This document shows, piece by piece, positions 19,202 through 27,668 of a stretch of 64,000 nt of DNA. The notes beneath the pieces were generated by a model, which worked only from the letters and a program-made list of their open reading frames with translations, made no database searches and had not been told where the DNA came from. The position numbers were made by a program, and so were the translations under genes. Source of the DNA: Rhodococcus_G sp042879035 (lineage in GTDB: Bacteria; Actinomycetota; Actinomycetes; Mycobacteriales; Mycobacteriaceae); the NCBI RefSeq assembly GCF_042879035.1, contig NZ_JBIAOU010000021.1, positions 17,595-81,594 of the forward strand, written 5' to 3'. Numbering within the stretch: the stretch's first letter is position 1; the number at the start of each line of letters is the position of its first letter.

Positions 19202-19251
19202 TGGACGGGGAGATACCCCGTAGCCGGGTGCCGCGTCAGCCCCGCAGGCGG

Positions 19252-19599
19252 TCAGCCCAGCAGTTTGGCCTTGGCGGCTGCGAACTCGTCGTCGCTGAGC
19301 ACACCGGCCTGGTGCAGTTCACTGAGCTGCTTGAGCTTGGCGATCATGTCGTCCTCGGGCGGCGCCGCCGCCTGCTGGGCGGCCGCCTGCTGTGCCGCCG
19401 CCTGCTGGGCGTACTGCTGCTGTTCGTACTCCTGCTCCGCCTGTTGCTGATCGGCGTAGGCCTGCTTCTCCTGGTACTTGCGCTGGGACCGGCGGTCCAT
19501 CGCATTGGTCGTCGCCCGGGCGGTACCCGCCACCACCGCGGTGCGCGCGACGGTGCCGAGCAGCCCGGGACGACCCACTCGTCCTGCCCTGAAAACCAT
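19252..19599 (-). CDS. SHOCT-domain protein with Gln/Ala-rich linker
   Basis: A 115-residue protein. The N-terminus is basic and slightly hydrophobic (GLLGTVARTAVVAGTARATT). A Gln- and Ala-rich, probably coiled linker follows (QQQAEQEYEQQQYAQQAAAQ), then a C-terminal SHOCT domain (KLKQLSELHQAGVLSDDEFA), a short helical oligomerisation module. It lies 24 bp downstream of the DUF6325 gene in the same direction and was probably co-transcribed with it. Function unknown. Confidence 0.8.
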   Translation of the reverse strand: MVFRAGRVGRPGLLGTVARTAVVAGTARATTNAMDRRSQRKYQEKQAYADQQQAEQEYEQQQYAQQAAAQQAAAQQAAAPPEDDMIAKLKQLSELHQAGVLSDDEFAAAKAKLLG

Positions 19600-19623
19600 G
19601 ATCTCTTCCCTTCCCTGGAACGC

Positions 19624-20049
19624 CTAGAACGCGGCCTGGACCGCCGCGACCACCACCTCGTGAGGAATCTGCACGTGCAGGGCAACTTCGCCGCCGGCCG
19701 CCCGTGCACTGGTCGTGAACTTCCGAGCCCACGTCTGCTCGTACACGATGATCGCCGCCGAACTGCCCGGCTCCAGCGTCTCCCGGATCACGTCGAGGTC
19801 CTCGTCACTGATCAGCGCCTTGGCCTCGATGGACAGCACCGCCAGCCCCACGTCGTCGAGGTCCTCGTCGACGTCGATCTGCGTGATGTTGCCCGCCTCG
19901 TCCTTGGCGATGTACACGAGGTCGAGCAGCGTGACGTAGCCACGCGCCACCACCTCCTGTAGCGCTTCGACGGTCTCGGTGTTGACCGTGGCGCCGGGAA
20001 ACGCCAATACGACCAATTCGACCGGACCGATGTCCACCGTCTCATCCAT
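19624..20049 (-). CDS. DUF6325/DUF1269-like protein
   Basis: A 141-residue protein starting MDETVDIGPVELVVLAFPGA. It has the alternating beta/alpha pattern of the DUF6325 family often found next to SHOCT proteins in actinobacteria (TVEALQEVVARGYVTLLDLV, then EPGSSAAIIVYEQTWARKF). It has no signal peptide or catalytic motif. Placement between two SHOCT-domain genes, one of them divergent, suggests that the three products work together, possibly in an envelope stress response; that is inference. Confidence 0.75.
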   Translation of the reverse strand: MDETVDIGPVELVVLAFPGATVNTETVEALQEVVARGYVTLLDLVYIAKDEAGNITQIDVDEDLDDVGLAVLSIEAKALISDEDLDVIRETLEPGSSAAIIVYEQTWARKFTTSARAAGGEVALHVQIPHEVVVAAVQAAF

Positions 20050-20170
20050 GGCGACCAGGCTCGTCGTCGCCGCTGCTCCGCACATCACCCGACACGGATG
20101 AGGCGCAACCACCCCACGAACGGGAATCCTCGACTGCACAACGATTCATCTCTGGGAATGGAGCACTACT

Positions 20171-20548
20171 GTGGACACGTTCTGGGACTTCCTGTGGCTG
20201 GTTCTCGTCACGTTCGCCTTCGTGGCCTACCTGATGCTGCTCTTCTCGATCATTGGTGACCTCTTCCGCGACCACAAGACCTCGGGCTGGTTGAAGGCGG
20301 TCTGGGTGTTCTTCCTGATCTTCGTGCCATTCCTGACAGCGCTGATCTACCTGATCGCGCGCGGCGACGGCATGACCAAGCGATCCATCGCGGCGGCGGA
20401 GCAGTACAAGTCCGATCAGGACCATTACATCAGGTCGGTCGCGGGCAAGTCTCCTGCCGACCAGATCGCCGATGCGAAGGCACTGCTCGACTCCGGCACG
20501 ATCACCGAGGCCGAGTTCGCATCGCTCAAGGCCAAGGCGCTCGGCTGA
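20171..20548 (+). CDS. Membrane protein with PLDc_N-like helices and C-terminal SHOCT domain
   Basis: A 125-residue protein. Two N-terminal transmembrane helices (WLVLVTFAFVAYLMLLFSII and VWVFFLIFVPFLTALIYLI) form the phospholipase-D-nuclease-N-like module. A cytoplasmic stretch follows, then a SHOCT tail (DAKALLDSGTITEAEFASLK). The GTG start at 20171 yields the first helix directly. It is divergent from the DUF6325 gene over about 120 bp. Confidence 0.8.
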   Translation: MDTFWDFLWLVLVTFAFVAYLMLLFSIIGDLFRDHKTSGWLKAVWVFFLIFVPFLTALIYLIARGDGMTKRSIAAAEQYKSDQDHYIRSVAGKSPADQIADAKALLDSGTITEAEFASLKAKALG

Positions 20549-20649
20549 CGAGAGCCGCTGTCGCCCCGACCGCTCCGGGAATCCGCCAGTGTTCCCGGAG
20601 CGGTCTCGTTCTAGCGCCGCGCCCGTGTATGCGACAAACTGCGCACAGC

Positions 20650-21546
20650 TCAGTCGACCGCGACCGCCCTGCCCTGCGCCCGCATCGCCGCCAGGACGGC
20701 GGCGACCGCCGGACGCTCCACGGCGGCGGGCCGCGTCGCCAGTTCGTAGATCCGCGCGGCGCGCACTCCGGTGAGCCGTTTGCTCACCACGCTGTGATGG
20801 GTGGGTACGTACCGCGGCATGAGCGCGACGCCGATGCCGGCATGCACGAGATTCTCGATGACCCGGAAGTCGTTGATCCGCTGGACAACTCGCGGCTGCA
20901 TGCCGGTCGCCGCCGCAACGGACTGCAGGACGTCGTCGACGGGGAAGCCGCCGCGGACGCTGATCCAGTTCTCGTCGGCCAGGTCGACGAGTTCGACGTG
21001 CGGCCGGTCGGCGAGAGGATGGCCAGGGGGGAGCACGAGGTCGATCGGCTCGCGCAGGAACGGCTCGTAGCGGACCCGCGGGGACACCAGGGCCGGGGCA
21101 CGTTCGTCCCGGTGGGTGACGACCACGTCGAAGTCGGCGAGCAGCCGCGGCACCTCCGACGCGGGCTCGTCGACGTCGTTGGCCTCGACCTCGACACCGA
21201 GCTCGGCGATCGTGGCCAGCACCCCCGGTAGCAGCAGCGCCGCACCCGACGAGAACATGGCCAGCCGTACCCGGCCACGCGGCGAGCCGGCGTAGGACGC
21301 CATCTCGGCGGTGGCACGGTCGAGCGCGGCGAGCACGTCGTCCGCACGCAACACCAGTGCGTGACCGGCGTCGGTGAGCCTGAGCCGGCGGCCGTCGGGT
21401 TCGAGGATCTGCACTCCCGCCTCGCGGGCGAGGATCTTCAACTGTTGGGACACCGCGGACGGGGTCAGTGACAACGCGTCCGCGGCGGCGGCGACCGTGC
21501 CGCGGTCGGCCAGTTCTCGCAGGACCCGCAACCGCTCCACATCCAT
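20650..21546 (-). CDS. LysR-family transcriptional regulator
   Basis: A 298-residue LysR protein. The N-terminal winged HTH covers residues 1-60 (GTVAAAADALSLTPSAVSQQ), and a periplasmic-binding-like effector domain follows. It is divergently arranged with an EamA exporter gene, the usual arrangement in which the regulator controls its neighbour. Its start codon lies inside a perfect 17-bp palindrome, so autorepression is likely. The effector is unknown; an amino acid or metabolite exported by the neighbour is a reasonable guess. Confidence 0.88.
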   Translation of the reverse strand: MDVERLRVLRELADRGTVAAAADALSLTPSAVSQQLKILAREAGVQILEPDGRRLRLTDAGHALVLRADDVLAALDRATAEMASYAGSPRGRVRLAMFSSGAALLLPGVLATIAELGVEVEANDVDEPASEVPRLLADFDVVVTHRDERAPALVSPRVRYEPFLREPIDLVLPPGHPLADRPHVELVDLADENWISVRGGFPVDDVLQSVAAATGMQPRVVQRINDFRVIENLVHAGIGVALMPRYVPTHHSVVSKRLTGVRAARIYELATRPAAVERPAVAAVLAAMRAQGRAVAVD

Positions 21547-21561
21547 GTAGAAACTCTACAT
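21545..21561. promoter_or_regulatory. Palindrome overlapping the lysR start codon
   Basis: ATGTAGA-AAC-TCTACAT is a perfect inverted repeat whose left edge overlaps the lysR initiation codon (complement at 21544-21546). It sits between the two divergent genes and is a strong candidate LysR binding site. Confidence 0.6.
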
Positions 21562-21618
21562 CAATGATCCACTAATATTCGATTGTCCTGATTGTTTTCG
21601 GGAGTCACGATTGCTCCC

Positions 21619-22572
21619 GTGACCACACGTGACCGCCTGACCGGAATCGCCGTCGCGCTGCTGTGGGGCATGAACTTCCTGGCCATCCGGACCGGGCTCG
21701 ACCACTTCCCCCCGTACTTCTTCGCGGCGCTGCGTTTCCTCGTCATCGCGATCCCCGTGGTGATCTTCGTCCCCCGACCGCAGGTACCCGTGCGCTGGCT
21801 GCTTCTGTACGGCGTCGGCTTCGGGGTGCTGCAGTTCACGTTCCTGTACTGGGCGATGAACACCGGCATGCCGACCGGCCTGGCGTCGCTGGTGCAGCAG
21901 TCGTCGGCGCCGATGACGGTCGTGCTCGGCGCGGTGCTGCTGCGGGAGCGGGTCGGCACCAGACAGATCACCGGAATCGTCGTCGCGGTCGTCGGCATGG
22001 TCGCAATCGGCTGGGACCGGTTCGCGCACGCGAGCCTGCTCCCGCTGCTGCTCACGCTCTGTGGCGCGTTCGGGTGGGCGCTGGGCAACATCGGCAGCCG
22101 CCAGGCCAGGTCCGACTCGCCGATGCGGTTGATGCTGTGGATGACGGTGATCCCCCCACTGCCGATGCTCGCGCTCTCCGCGGCGGTCGAGGGCCCGACC
22201 GCGGGGTGGTCGGCGCTCGGATCGTCGTTCGCCCCTGAAGGATGGCCGGCACTGGCCGGACTCGCGTACATCGTGCTGCTCGGCACCATCGTCGGGTCGG
22301 GACTGTGGACCATGCTGATGAGCCGCTACCCGGCATCGACGGTGGCCCCGTTCTCGCTGTTGGTGCCCGTGGTCGGGATCGGATCGTCGTGGCTCGTGCT
22401 CGGGGAACGCCCGACCGCGTTGGCGCTGGCCGGTGGGGTCCTGGTGGTCGGCGGCTGCCTGTTCGGGATCACCCGGCGCCGGACCCCCGCAGGAATCGGA
22501 GAGCCATCGGCCGGGCCGGCCCCCGAGGCGGCGACTGTGGCACTGGCCACCCCCGAACCCGCGCGCACCTGA
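21619..22572 (+). CDS. EamA/DMT-family exporter
   Basis: A 317-residue protein with ten hydrophobic segments in two five-helix EamA repeats (ALLWGMNFLAIRTGLDHFPP opens the first and TLCGAFGWALGNIGSRQARS the second). Members of this drug/metabolite superfamily export amino acids and other small metabolites. A GTG start at 21619 follows a short untranslated region. The divergent LysR gene is the presumed regulator. The C-terminus carries a Pro/Ala-rich soluble tail. Confidence 0.88.
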   Translation: MTTRDRLTGIAVALLWGMNFLAIRTGLDHFPPYFFAALRFLVIAIPVVIFVPRPQVPVRWLLLYGVGFGVLQFTFLYWAMNTGMPTGLASLVQQSSAPMTVVLGAVLLRERVGTRQITGIVVAVVGMVAIGWDRFAHASLLPLLLTLCGAFGWALGNIGSRQARSDSPMRLMLWMTVIPPLPMLALSAAVEGPTAGWSALGSSFAPEGWPALAGLAYIVLLGTIVGSGLWTMLMSRYPASTVAPFSLLVPVVGIGSSWLVLGERPTALALAGGVLVVGGCLFGITRRRTPAGIGEPSAGPAPEAATVALATPEPART

Positions 22573-22602
22573 CCCGGCGTGCGGGTGTGGAAAACTGCGC
22601 GA

Positions 22603-23859
22603 GTGGCTACCAGCACTCGATTCTCCGCCCGGGGCCGGCTCGCGCTGCGCATTGCCGCGCTGGCCTCCTGGGCCTCGCAGAAAGCCGGCCGCGGCAAGGG
22701 CTCGATGATCGGCGGGCTGATCGCACTCAAGGTCGACCCGACCCTGATGACCCAACTCGGCCGCGGCAAGCGGACCGTCCTGGTCACCGGCACGAACGGC
22801 AAGTCCACCACGACCCGGATGACGGCGGCCGCGCTCGCGACCATCGGCACCGTCGCGACCCAGGCGGACGGCGCGAACATGGACGCGGGCATCGTCGCCG
22901 CACTGAGCGTCGGCATCGATGCCGACCTCGCGGCGATCGAGGTGGACGAGCTGCACACCCCGCACGTCTCCGACGCCCTCGAGCCCGCCGCGATCGTGCT
23001 GCTCAACCTCAGCCGCGACCAGCTGGACCGGGTCGGCGAGATCAACATGATCGAGCGCAGGCTCCGCGCCGGCCTCGCCGCCCACCCGAACGCGGTGGTG
23101 ATCGCGAACTGCGACGACGTGCTCGTCACGTCCGCCGCGTACGACAACCCGAACGTGGTCTGGGTCGCGGCCGGATCCGGGTGGGCGAACGACGCCACCA
23201 GCTGCCCCCGCAGCGGCGAACCGATCGTCTGGGACACCGACGGCAACTGGCGCAGCACCGGAACCGATTTCGCGCGCCCCGCGCCGGACTGGTGGCTCGA
23301 CGACGAGAACCTCCACGGCCCCGACGGCCTGGTCGTCCCGATGACGCTGACGCTGCCGGGCCGGGCCAACCGGGGCAACGCGGCGCAGGCGGTCGCCGCC
23401 GCGGTCGCGCTCGGCGCGGACCCGAAGGCGGCGGTCGCGGCGGCAGCCGCCGTGCACGAGGTCGCCGGCCGGTACGCCGCCGTCCAGGTCGGCCCGCACT
23501 CGCTGCGGATGCTGCTCGCCAAGAACCCCGCCGGGTGGCAGGAGGCACTGTCGATGATCGATCCCACCGTGGACGGTCTCGTCATCGCAGTGAACGGGCA
23601 GGTGCCCGACGGCGAGGACCTGTCCTGGCTGTGGGACGTGCGCTTCGAGCACTTCGAAGGCGTCAAGGTCGTCGCCTCCGGCGAACGCGCGACCGACCTC
23701 GCGGTCCGGCTGACGTATGCCGGCGTCGAGCACTCCCTGGAACCGGATCCGTTGCTCGCCATCGCGTCCTGCCCCGCAGGTCGCGTCGAGGTGCTTGCCA
23801 ACTACACCGCGTTCCGGGACCTGAACACCGCCGTCGCCAAGGGGGCCGAGCATGTCTGA
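22603..23859 (+). CDS. murT: Lipid II isoglutaminyl synthase, MurT subunit
   Basis: A 418-residue Mur-ligase-like protein. With GatD it amidates the alpha-carboxyl of D-Glu in lipid II, using glutamine-derived ammonia and ATP. The P-loop VTGTNGKSTTTRM is near residues 60-72. The C-terminal MurT domain begins near 280 (GRYAAVQVGPHSLRMLLAKN). In the middle, where other MurT proteins carry a four-cysteine zinc ribbon, only one Cys is seen (CPRSGEPIVW, then STGTDFARP). The GTG at 22603 was chosen as the start. Its end overlaps gatD by 8 bp, so the subunits are translationally coupled. Confidence 0.93.
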   Translation: MATSTRFSARGRLALRIAALASWASQKAGRGKGSMIGGLIALKVDPTLMTQLGRGKRTVLVTGTNGKSTTTRMTAAALATIGTVATQADGANMDAGIVAALSVGIDADLAAIEVDELHTPHVSDALEPAAIVLLNLSRDQLDRVGEINMIERRLRAGLAAHPNAVVIANCDDVLVTSAAYDNPNVVWVAAGSGWANDATSCPRSGEPIVWDTDGNWRSTGTDFARPAPDWWLDDENLHGPDGLVVPMTLTLPGRANRGNAAQAVAAAVALGADPKAAVAAAAAVHEVAGRYAAVQVGPHSLRMLLAKNPAGWQEALSMIDPTVDGLVIAVNGQVPDGEDLSWLWDVRFEHFEGVKVVASGERATDLAVRLTYAGVEHSLEPDPLLAIASCPAGRVEVLANYTAFRDLNTAVAKGAEHV

Positions 23860-24568
23860 GTCGACCGTGCGGATCGGGCTGGTGCTCCCCGACGTCATGG
23901 GCACCTACGGTGACGGCGGCAACGCGCTGATCCTGCGGCAGCGGCTGCGGATGCGCGGTATGGACGCCGAGATCGTGGAGATCACCCTGTCCGACCCGGT
24001 TCCGAACTCCCTCGACGTGTACACCCTCGGCGGTGCGGAGGATTCGGCGCAGCGCCTGGCCACCCGGCACCTGCAGCGGTATCCGGGCCTGCAGCAGGCC
24101 GCCGAGCGCGGCGCCCCGGTGCTGGCCATCTGCGCCGCGATCCAGGTGCTCGGCCACTGGTACGAGACGTCGGCGGGTGAACGGGTGGACGGTGTGTCCC
24201 TGCTCGACGTCACCACGTCCCCGCAGGTCACGCGGTCGATCGGGGAGGTGATCACCCGACCCCTCGTCGAGGGTCTGAGTCAGCCGCTGACCGGATTCGA
24301 GAACCACCGCGGCGGAACCGCACTCGGCCCGGACGCGCGCCCGCTCGCGACGGTCACCCACGGCGTCGGCAACGGTGTCGGGGACGGGTACGAGGGTGTC
24401 GTGCAGGGCTCGGTGATCAGCACCTACATGCACGGACCCGCACTTGCCCGCAACCCCGAACTGGCGGACCTGCTGCTGGCGCGGGCACTGGGCGTCGACT
24501 CCCTCGAACCGCTGGACCTGCCGGAGGTGGACCGACTGCGCCGGGAGCGGCTCGCGGCCGGTCGCTGA
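23852..24568 (+). CDS. gatD: Lipid II isoglutaminyl synthase, glutaminase subunit GatD
   Basis: A 238-residue class I glutamine amidotransferase of the CobB/CobQ type. The nucleophile Cys lies in PVLAICAAIQVLG near residue 93 and the catalytic His in STYMHGPALARNPELAD near 190. It supplies ammonia to MurT for D-isoglutamine formation in peptidoglycan, which strengthens cross-linking and hides the wall from lysozyme. It overlaps murT and is the last gene of the pair. The order murT-gatD is the same as Rv3712-Rv3713. Confidence 0.95.
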   Translation: MSESTVRIGLVLPDVMGTYGDGGNALILRQRLRMRGMDAEIVEITLSDPVPNSLDVYTLGGAEDSAQRLATRHLQRYPGLQQAAERGAPVLAICAAIQVLGHWYETSAGERVDGVSLLDVTTSPQVTRSIGEVITRPLVEGLSQPLTGFENHRGGTALGPDARPLATVTHGVGNGVGDGYEGVVQGSVISTYMHGPALARNPELADLLLARALGVDSLEPLDLPEVDRLRRERLAAGR

Positions 24569-24626
24569 GGGGAGGTACGGACCGCAGATCGTCCGGACCG
24601 CGTGAAACGGCCCCGAACAGGGGTTC

Positions 24627-24661
24627 GGCCGAGAACGTAGCGATAAATCGCGTTCCCGGCC
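24627..24661. terminator. Imperfect hairpin downstream of gatD
   Basis: GGCCGAGAAC (24627-24636) pairs with GTTCCCGGCC with one mismatch, and GCGAT/ATCGC forms a short inner stem. It lies in the 229-bp gap between the converging gatD and lipase genes; the rest of that gap shows nothing recognisable. Confidence 0.55.
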
Positions 24662-24797
24662 GGATCTCTGCTTTTCGAGTTCCTTCGAACCGTTACCGAT
24701 TCGCTCTTCCTCGATCCGCATCACTTACGGTACGCCCCGTCGAAACCACTGGCAATATCCCTGACCAGGGAAATCCTGCGGAATTTCGGCGGCGTCC

Positions 24798-26261
24798 TCA
24801 GCAGTCGTCCGGTGCCGGGTCGCCCCGCAGGCGCGCGTCGACCCAGTCGAAGGCGCCCGGGTTTCCGGTGAGTTCACCGATGATGTGTTCGCCCGGGACC
24901 TGTCGGTACACGGTGCTCACGCCCAGAGCACACTGCTCGGCGAACAGGTTCTGCGTGCCGAGCGCCGGGATCCAGAACTCCTGCCCTCCGTTGTAGATGT
25001 GGAGCGGCGCACTCGACGGGCGGTCCGCCATCTTCATCTCCGCGAAAATATCCTGTGCGACAGGGGAACTCAACACCTTTGCGACGTTGGCGAGCGCTTC
25101 GACGGGGATGCCGGGGACACCGGCGAGCGCGAGCGTCATCACGCATCCGTCGCGGAGCCCGGACGTGCCGAGCCGCTCACCGAGGTCGTTCATCAGGGTC
25201 AGGATCTCGGTTCGTTCCCGCGCCACGCCGAGCACCGCCGCCATGAACAGCCCCCCGGCCAGGTTGCCGTTCATGGTGCGTCCGAGCATGTCGTAGTCGG
25301 CGGGCACTCCGCCGATCGCGGCACCGACGATGTCGTCGGCAAGTTCCGGCGCGTACCCGTCGACCAGCTTGACGGCGCCACTGGTCGCGATCGCCCCACC
25401 CGAGTAACCCATCATCGCGAGCGCACTCGCGCCGAACTCTGCCGGATACAGGGTGCGCATCCCGCGGATCGTGTCGAGGATCGCGTGCCCGGCCACGAAC
25501 GGCTCGCCGTACGCCATCTGCGGGCCCTCGTGGTCGGGGATGAGGACGGCGTAGCCACGTTCCTCGGCCTTCGTCGTGACGGGCCGGATCAGCTCGAACG
25601 GATTCGTCGACGGGGTGATCCCGTGCGCGAGGGTGTGCGAGGGCGTGCAGGCCCGTCCCAGCCCGTTGATCGGGACGTTGTTGACCAGCACCGGACGCGG
25701 GCCGGGACCGGTCCACGGCGTCGCGGGCACCACCAGCGTCGCGGTCGCGAAGGACGGCGCGCCCTGCGAGTCGGTCGTCTTCACCTTGAACTGCCGCACC
25801 TCACGGACCGGGCCGCGCAGGAACTGCAGGGCCGCCGGCGTCACGTCGCGGGACTCGATGACCTGACCGTTCGCCATCCCGGGCAGCCCCGGCGGGAACT
25901 CGTCGAAGAACGGCTCCCCCAGCGGGGACGGCAGCACCGCCTGCCACAGCGCATCGAGGTCCGGGTAGGGCGGATTCGGCGCGGGCACGATGGCGTCGAC
26001 CAGCGGCGGGAGCACCGACCCCAGCGGGGACCGCGCCACCGACGCCGTGCCCAACGACCCGGTGACGAGTGTCGTGCCGTTCAGCAGCATCCCGTCGGAT
26101 CCGGTGCCGTCCGTCAGGGACCCGGTACCGACCGAGCCCTCGCCACCGGCGCTGCCGCTGGACTGAGCCGTGGCCGCCCCGGCGCCGGCGCCGGCGCCGA
26201 CGGTCACCGCGAGCGCGGTGACACACGTTCGAACCCAGATACCCCCGTGCTGGATACGCAT
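24798..26261 (-). CDS. Secreted lipase (LIP family, alpha/beta hydrolase)
   Basis: A 487-residue secretory lipase of the type described in Candida and many actinobacteria. The signal peptide covers residues 1-33 (WVRTCVTALAVTVGAGAGAG, cut near ATA-QSS). It is followed by a Gly/Ser-rich low-complexity stretch and then the catalytic domain. The nucleophile Ser lies in GYSGGA near residue 287, the conserved DHEGPQMAYG precedes it, and GEHIIGELTG near the end supplies the His. Acylglycerol or mycolic-type lipid ester hydrolysis outside the cell is expected. The gene stands alone. Confidence 0.88.
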   Translation of the reverse strand: MRIQHGGIWVRTCVTALAVTVGAGAGAGAATAQSSGSAGGEGSVGTGSLTDGTGSDGMLLNGTTLVTGSLGTASVARSPLGSVLPPLVDAIVPAPNPPYPDLDALWQAVLPSPLGEPFFDEFPPGLPGMANGQVIESRDVTPAALQFLRGPVREVRQFKVKTTDSQGAPSFATATLVVPATPWTGPGPRPVLVNNVPINGLGRACTPSHTLAHGITPSTNPFELIRPVTTKAEERGYAVLIPDHEGPQMAYGEPFVAGHAILDTIRGMRTLYPAEFGASALAMMGYSGGAIATSGAVKLVDGYAPELADDIVGAAIGGVPADYDMLGRTMNGNLAGGLFMAAVLGVARERTEILTLMNDLGERLGTSGLRDGCVMTLALAGVPGIPVEALANVAKVLSSPVAQDIFAEMKMADRPSSAPLHIYNGGQEFWIPALGTQNLFAEQCALGVSTVYRQVPGEHIIGELTGNPGAFDWVDARLRGDPAPDDC

Positions 26262-26462
26262 GGCGTGCAGGCTAACACCGACCGAAGGACCATCCCGGAC
26301 GAAACGGGATCATCGGATCACGCGTCGACACTGAGGGTTTCGAACACACGACGACGCCGATTCGGCCGCGTCGCCCGAATCCGAGCGGCTTTGGCGTCTG
26401 GATCGACCGGTGTGGCGTTCGGGTGGGCGTGAATCCGGCTGGTGTCGTTGTTGACACGGCAC

Positions 26463-27668
26463 ATGACGACCAATCTGATCGCCGACGACCGGGCGACACG
26501 CTCGACACGCACCGCCTGGCCGGCGCTGGCCACGATGTTCCTGGGCAGCTTCACCCTGGTGACCGCCGAGTTCCTGCCACCCGGTGTGCTGACGCTCGTC
26601 GCCTCCCAACTCGGCGTCACGGAGGGAGTGGTCGGGCTCTCGGTCAGCGCCACGGCACTCACCGCACTGGCGGCCGCGCTCGGTATGGGATCGCTCTTCC
26701 CGCGACTGGACCGGCGCACCCTGCTCGTCGCGCTGACCGTCGGCGCGGTGGCGTCGAACGTGTTGGTGGCCGTCGCCCCGAACGTGGCGGTGTTGATGCT
26801 GGCACGCCTGCTGCTCGGCCTGGCGATCGGCGGCTACTGGTCGATGGCGCTGGTGATCGCCACTCGACTGGTGCCCGCCGACCGGGTCGGGCGGGCGATG
26901 ATGATCGTCAATGCGGGCACGACGGTCGCCACCGTCGCCGGCGTCCCGCTCGGCGTGCTGCTCAGCACGTTCGCCGGCTGGCGCGTCGTGTTCGCCGTCC
27001 TCGCGGGCGTCACCCTCGTCGCCGCCCTGGCGGTTCGGGTGGCTCTGCCACCGATCGCGCCGGCCCCCGGAGTCGGGTGGGCGGCGATGGGACACGCGCT
27101 GCGGGCACCCGGCGTGGCGGTGGGACTGATCGGTCTCGTGGCGGTCATCGGCGGGCACATCACCGGCTACACCTATGTCCGGCCGGCACTGGCCGAACTG
27201 CTCGGCGCCGGCCCCGGAGCCGTCGCGATCCTGCTCGCCCTCTTCGGGGTGGGCGGCCTCGTCGGCAACTTCGTCCTCGGCAGCCTCGCCGACCGCTTCC
27301 TGCGACCGTTGCTGGTGGCCGTTCCCGGCGCCATCGCGCTGTCCGTCCTCGCGATCGTGCTGTCCTCCGGGCTGCCGGCCCTCGGCTACGTCGGGGTGAT
27401 CGTCTGGGGCGCGGCGTTCGGCGGCCTGCTCAACGTCGCGCAGGTGTGGGTCACACGGGTGCTGCCCGACCGCGTCGAGGCGGGCAGCGGCCTGATCGTC
27501 GCCGGCTTCCAGACCGCGATCGTTCTCGGATCCGCGGTGGGCGGGCGCGGGGTGGACGATCTCGGGGTGGCGGCGACCTACGTGATCGCCGCGGCGGTCA
27601 CCGTGGCCGGCGGTGTGATGGTCCGGGTCACCCTCGGCCGCGCCGACGCTGCCACTGGGACGGCGTGA
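26463..27668 (+). CDS. MFS transporter (AraJ/NepI-like)
   Basis: A 401-residue major facilitator with twelve predicted helices. The N-terminal segment LATMFLGSFTLVTAEFLPPG is typical of the DHA1/AraJ group, and the cytoplasmic motif between helices 2 and 3 reads LGMGSLFPRLDRRT. Relatives export sugars, purine nucleosides or drugs. ATG 26463 is preferred to an in-frame GTG at 26442. Its 3' end overlaps the convergent AraC gene by 41 bp. The pairing suggests that the regulator controls this exporter. Confidence 0.82.
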   Translation: MTTNLIADDRATRSTRTAWPALATMFLGSFTLVTAEFLPPGVLTLVASQLGVTEGVVGLSVSATALTALAAALGMGSLFPRLDRRTLLVALTVGAVASNVLVAVAPNVAVLMLARLLLGLAIGGYWSMALVIATRLVPADRVGRAMMIVNAGTTVATVAGVPLGVLLSTFAGWRVVFAVLAGVTLVAALAVRVALPPIAPAPGVGWAAMGHALRAPGVAVGLIGLVAVIGGHITGYTYVRPALAELLGAGPGAVAILLALFGVGGLVGNFVLGSLADRFLRPLLVAVPGAIALSVLAIVLSSGLPALGYVGVIVWGAAFGGLLNVAQVWVTRVLPDRVEAGSGLIVAGFQTAIVLGSAVGGRGVDDLGVAATYVIAAAVTVAGGVMVRVTLGRADAATGTA

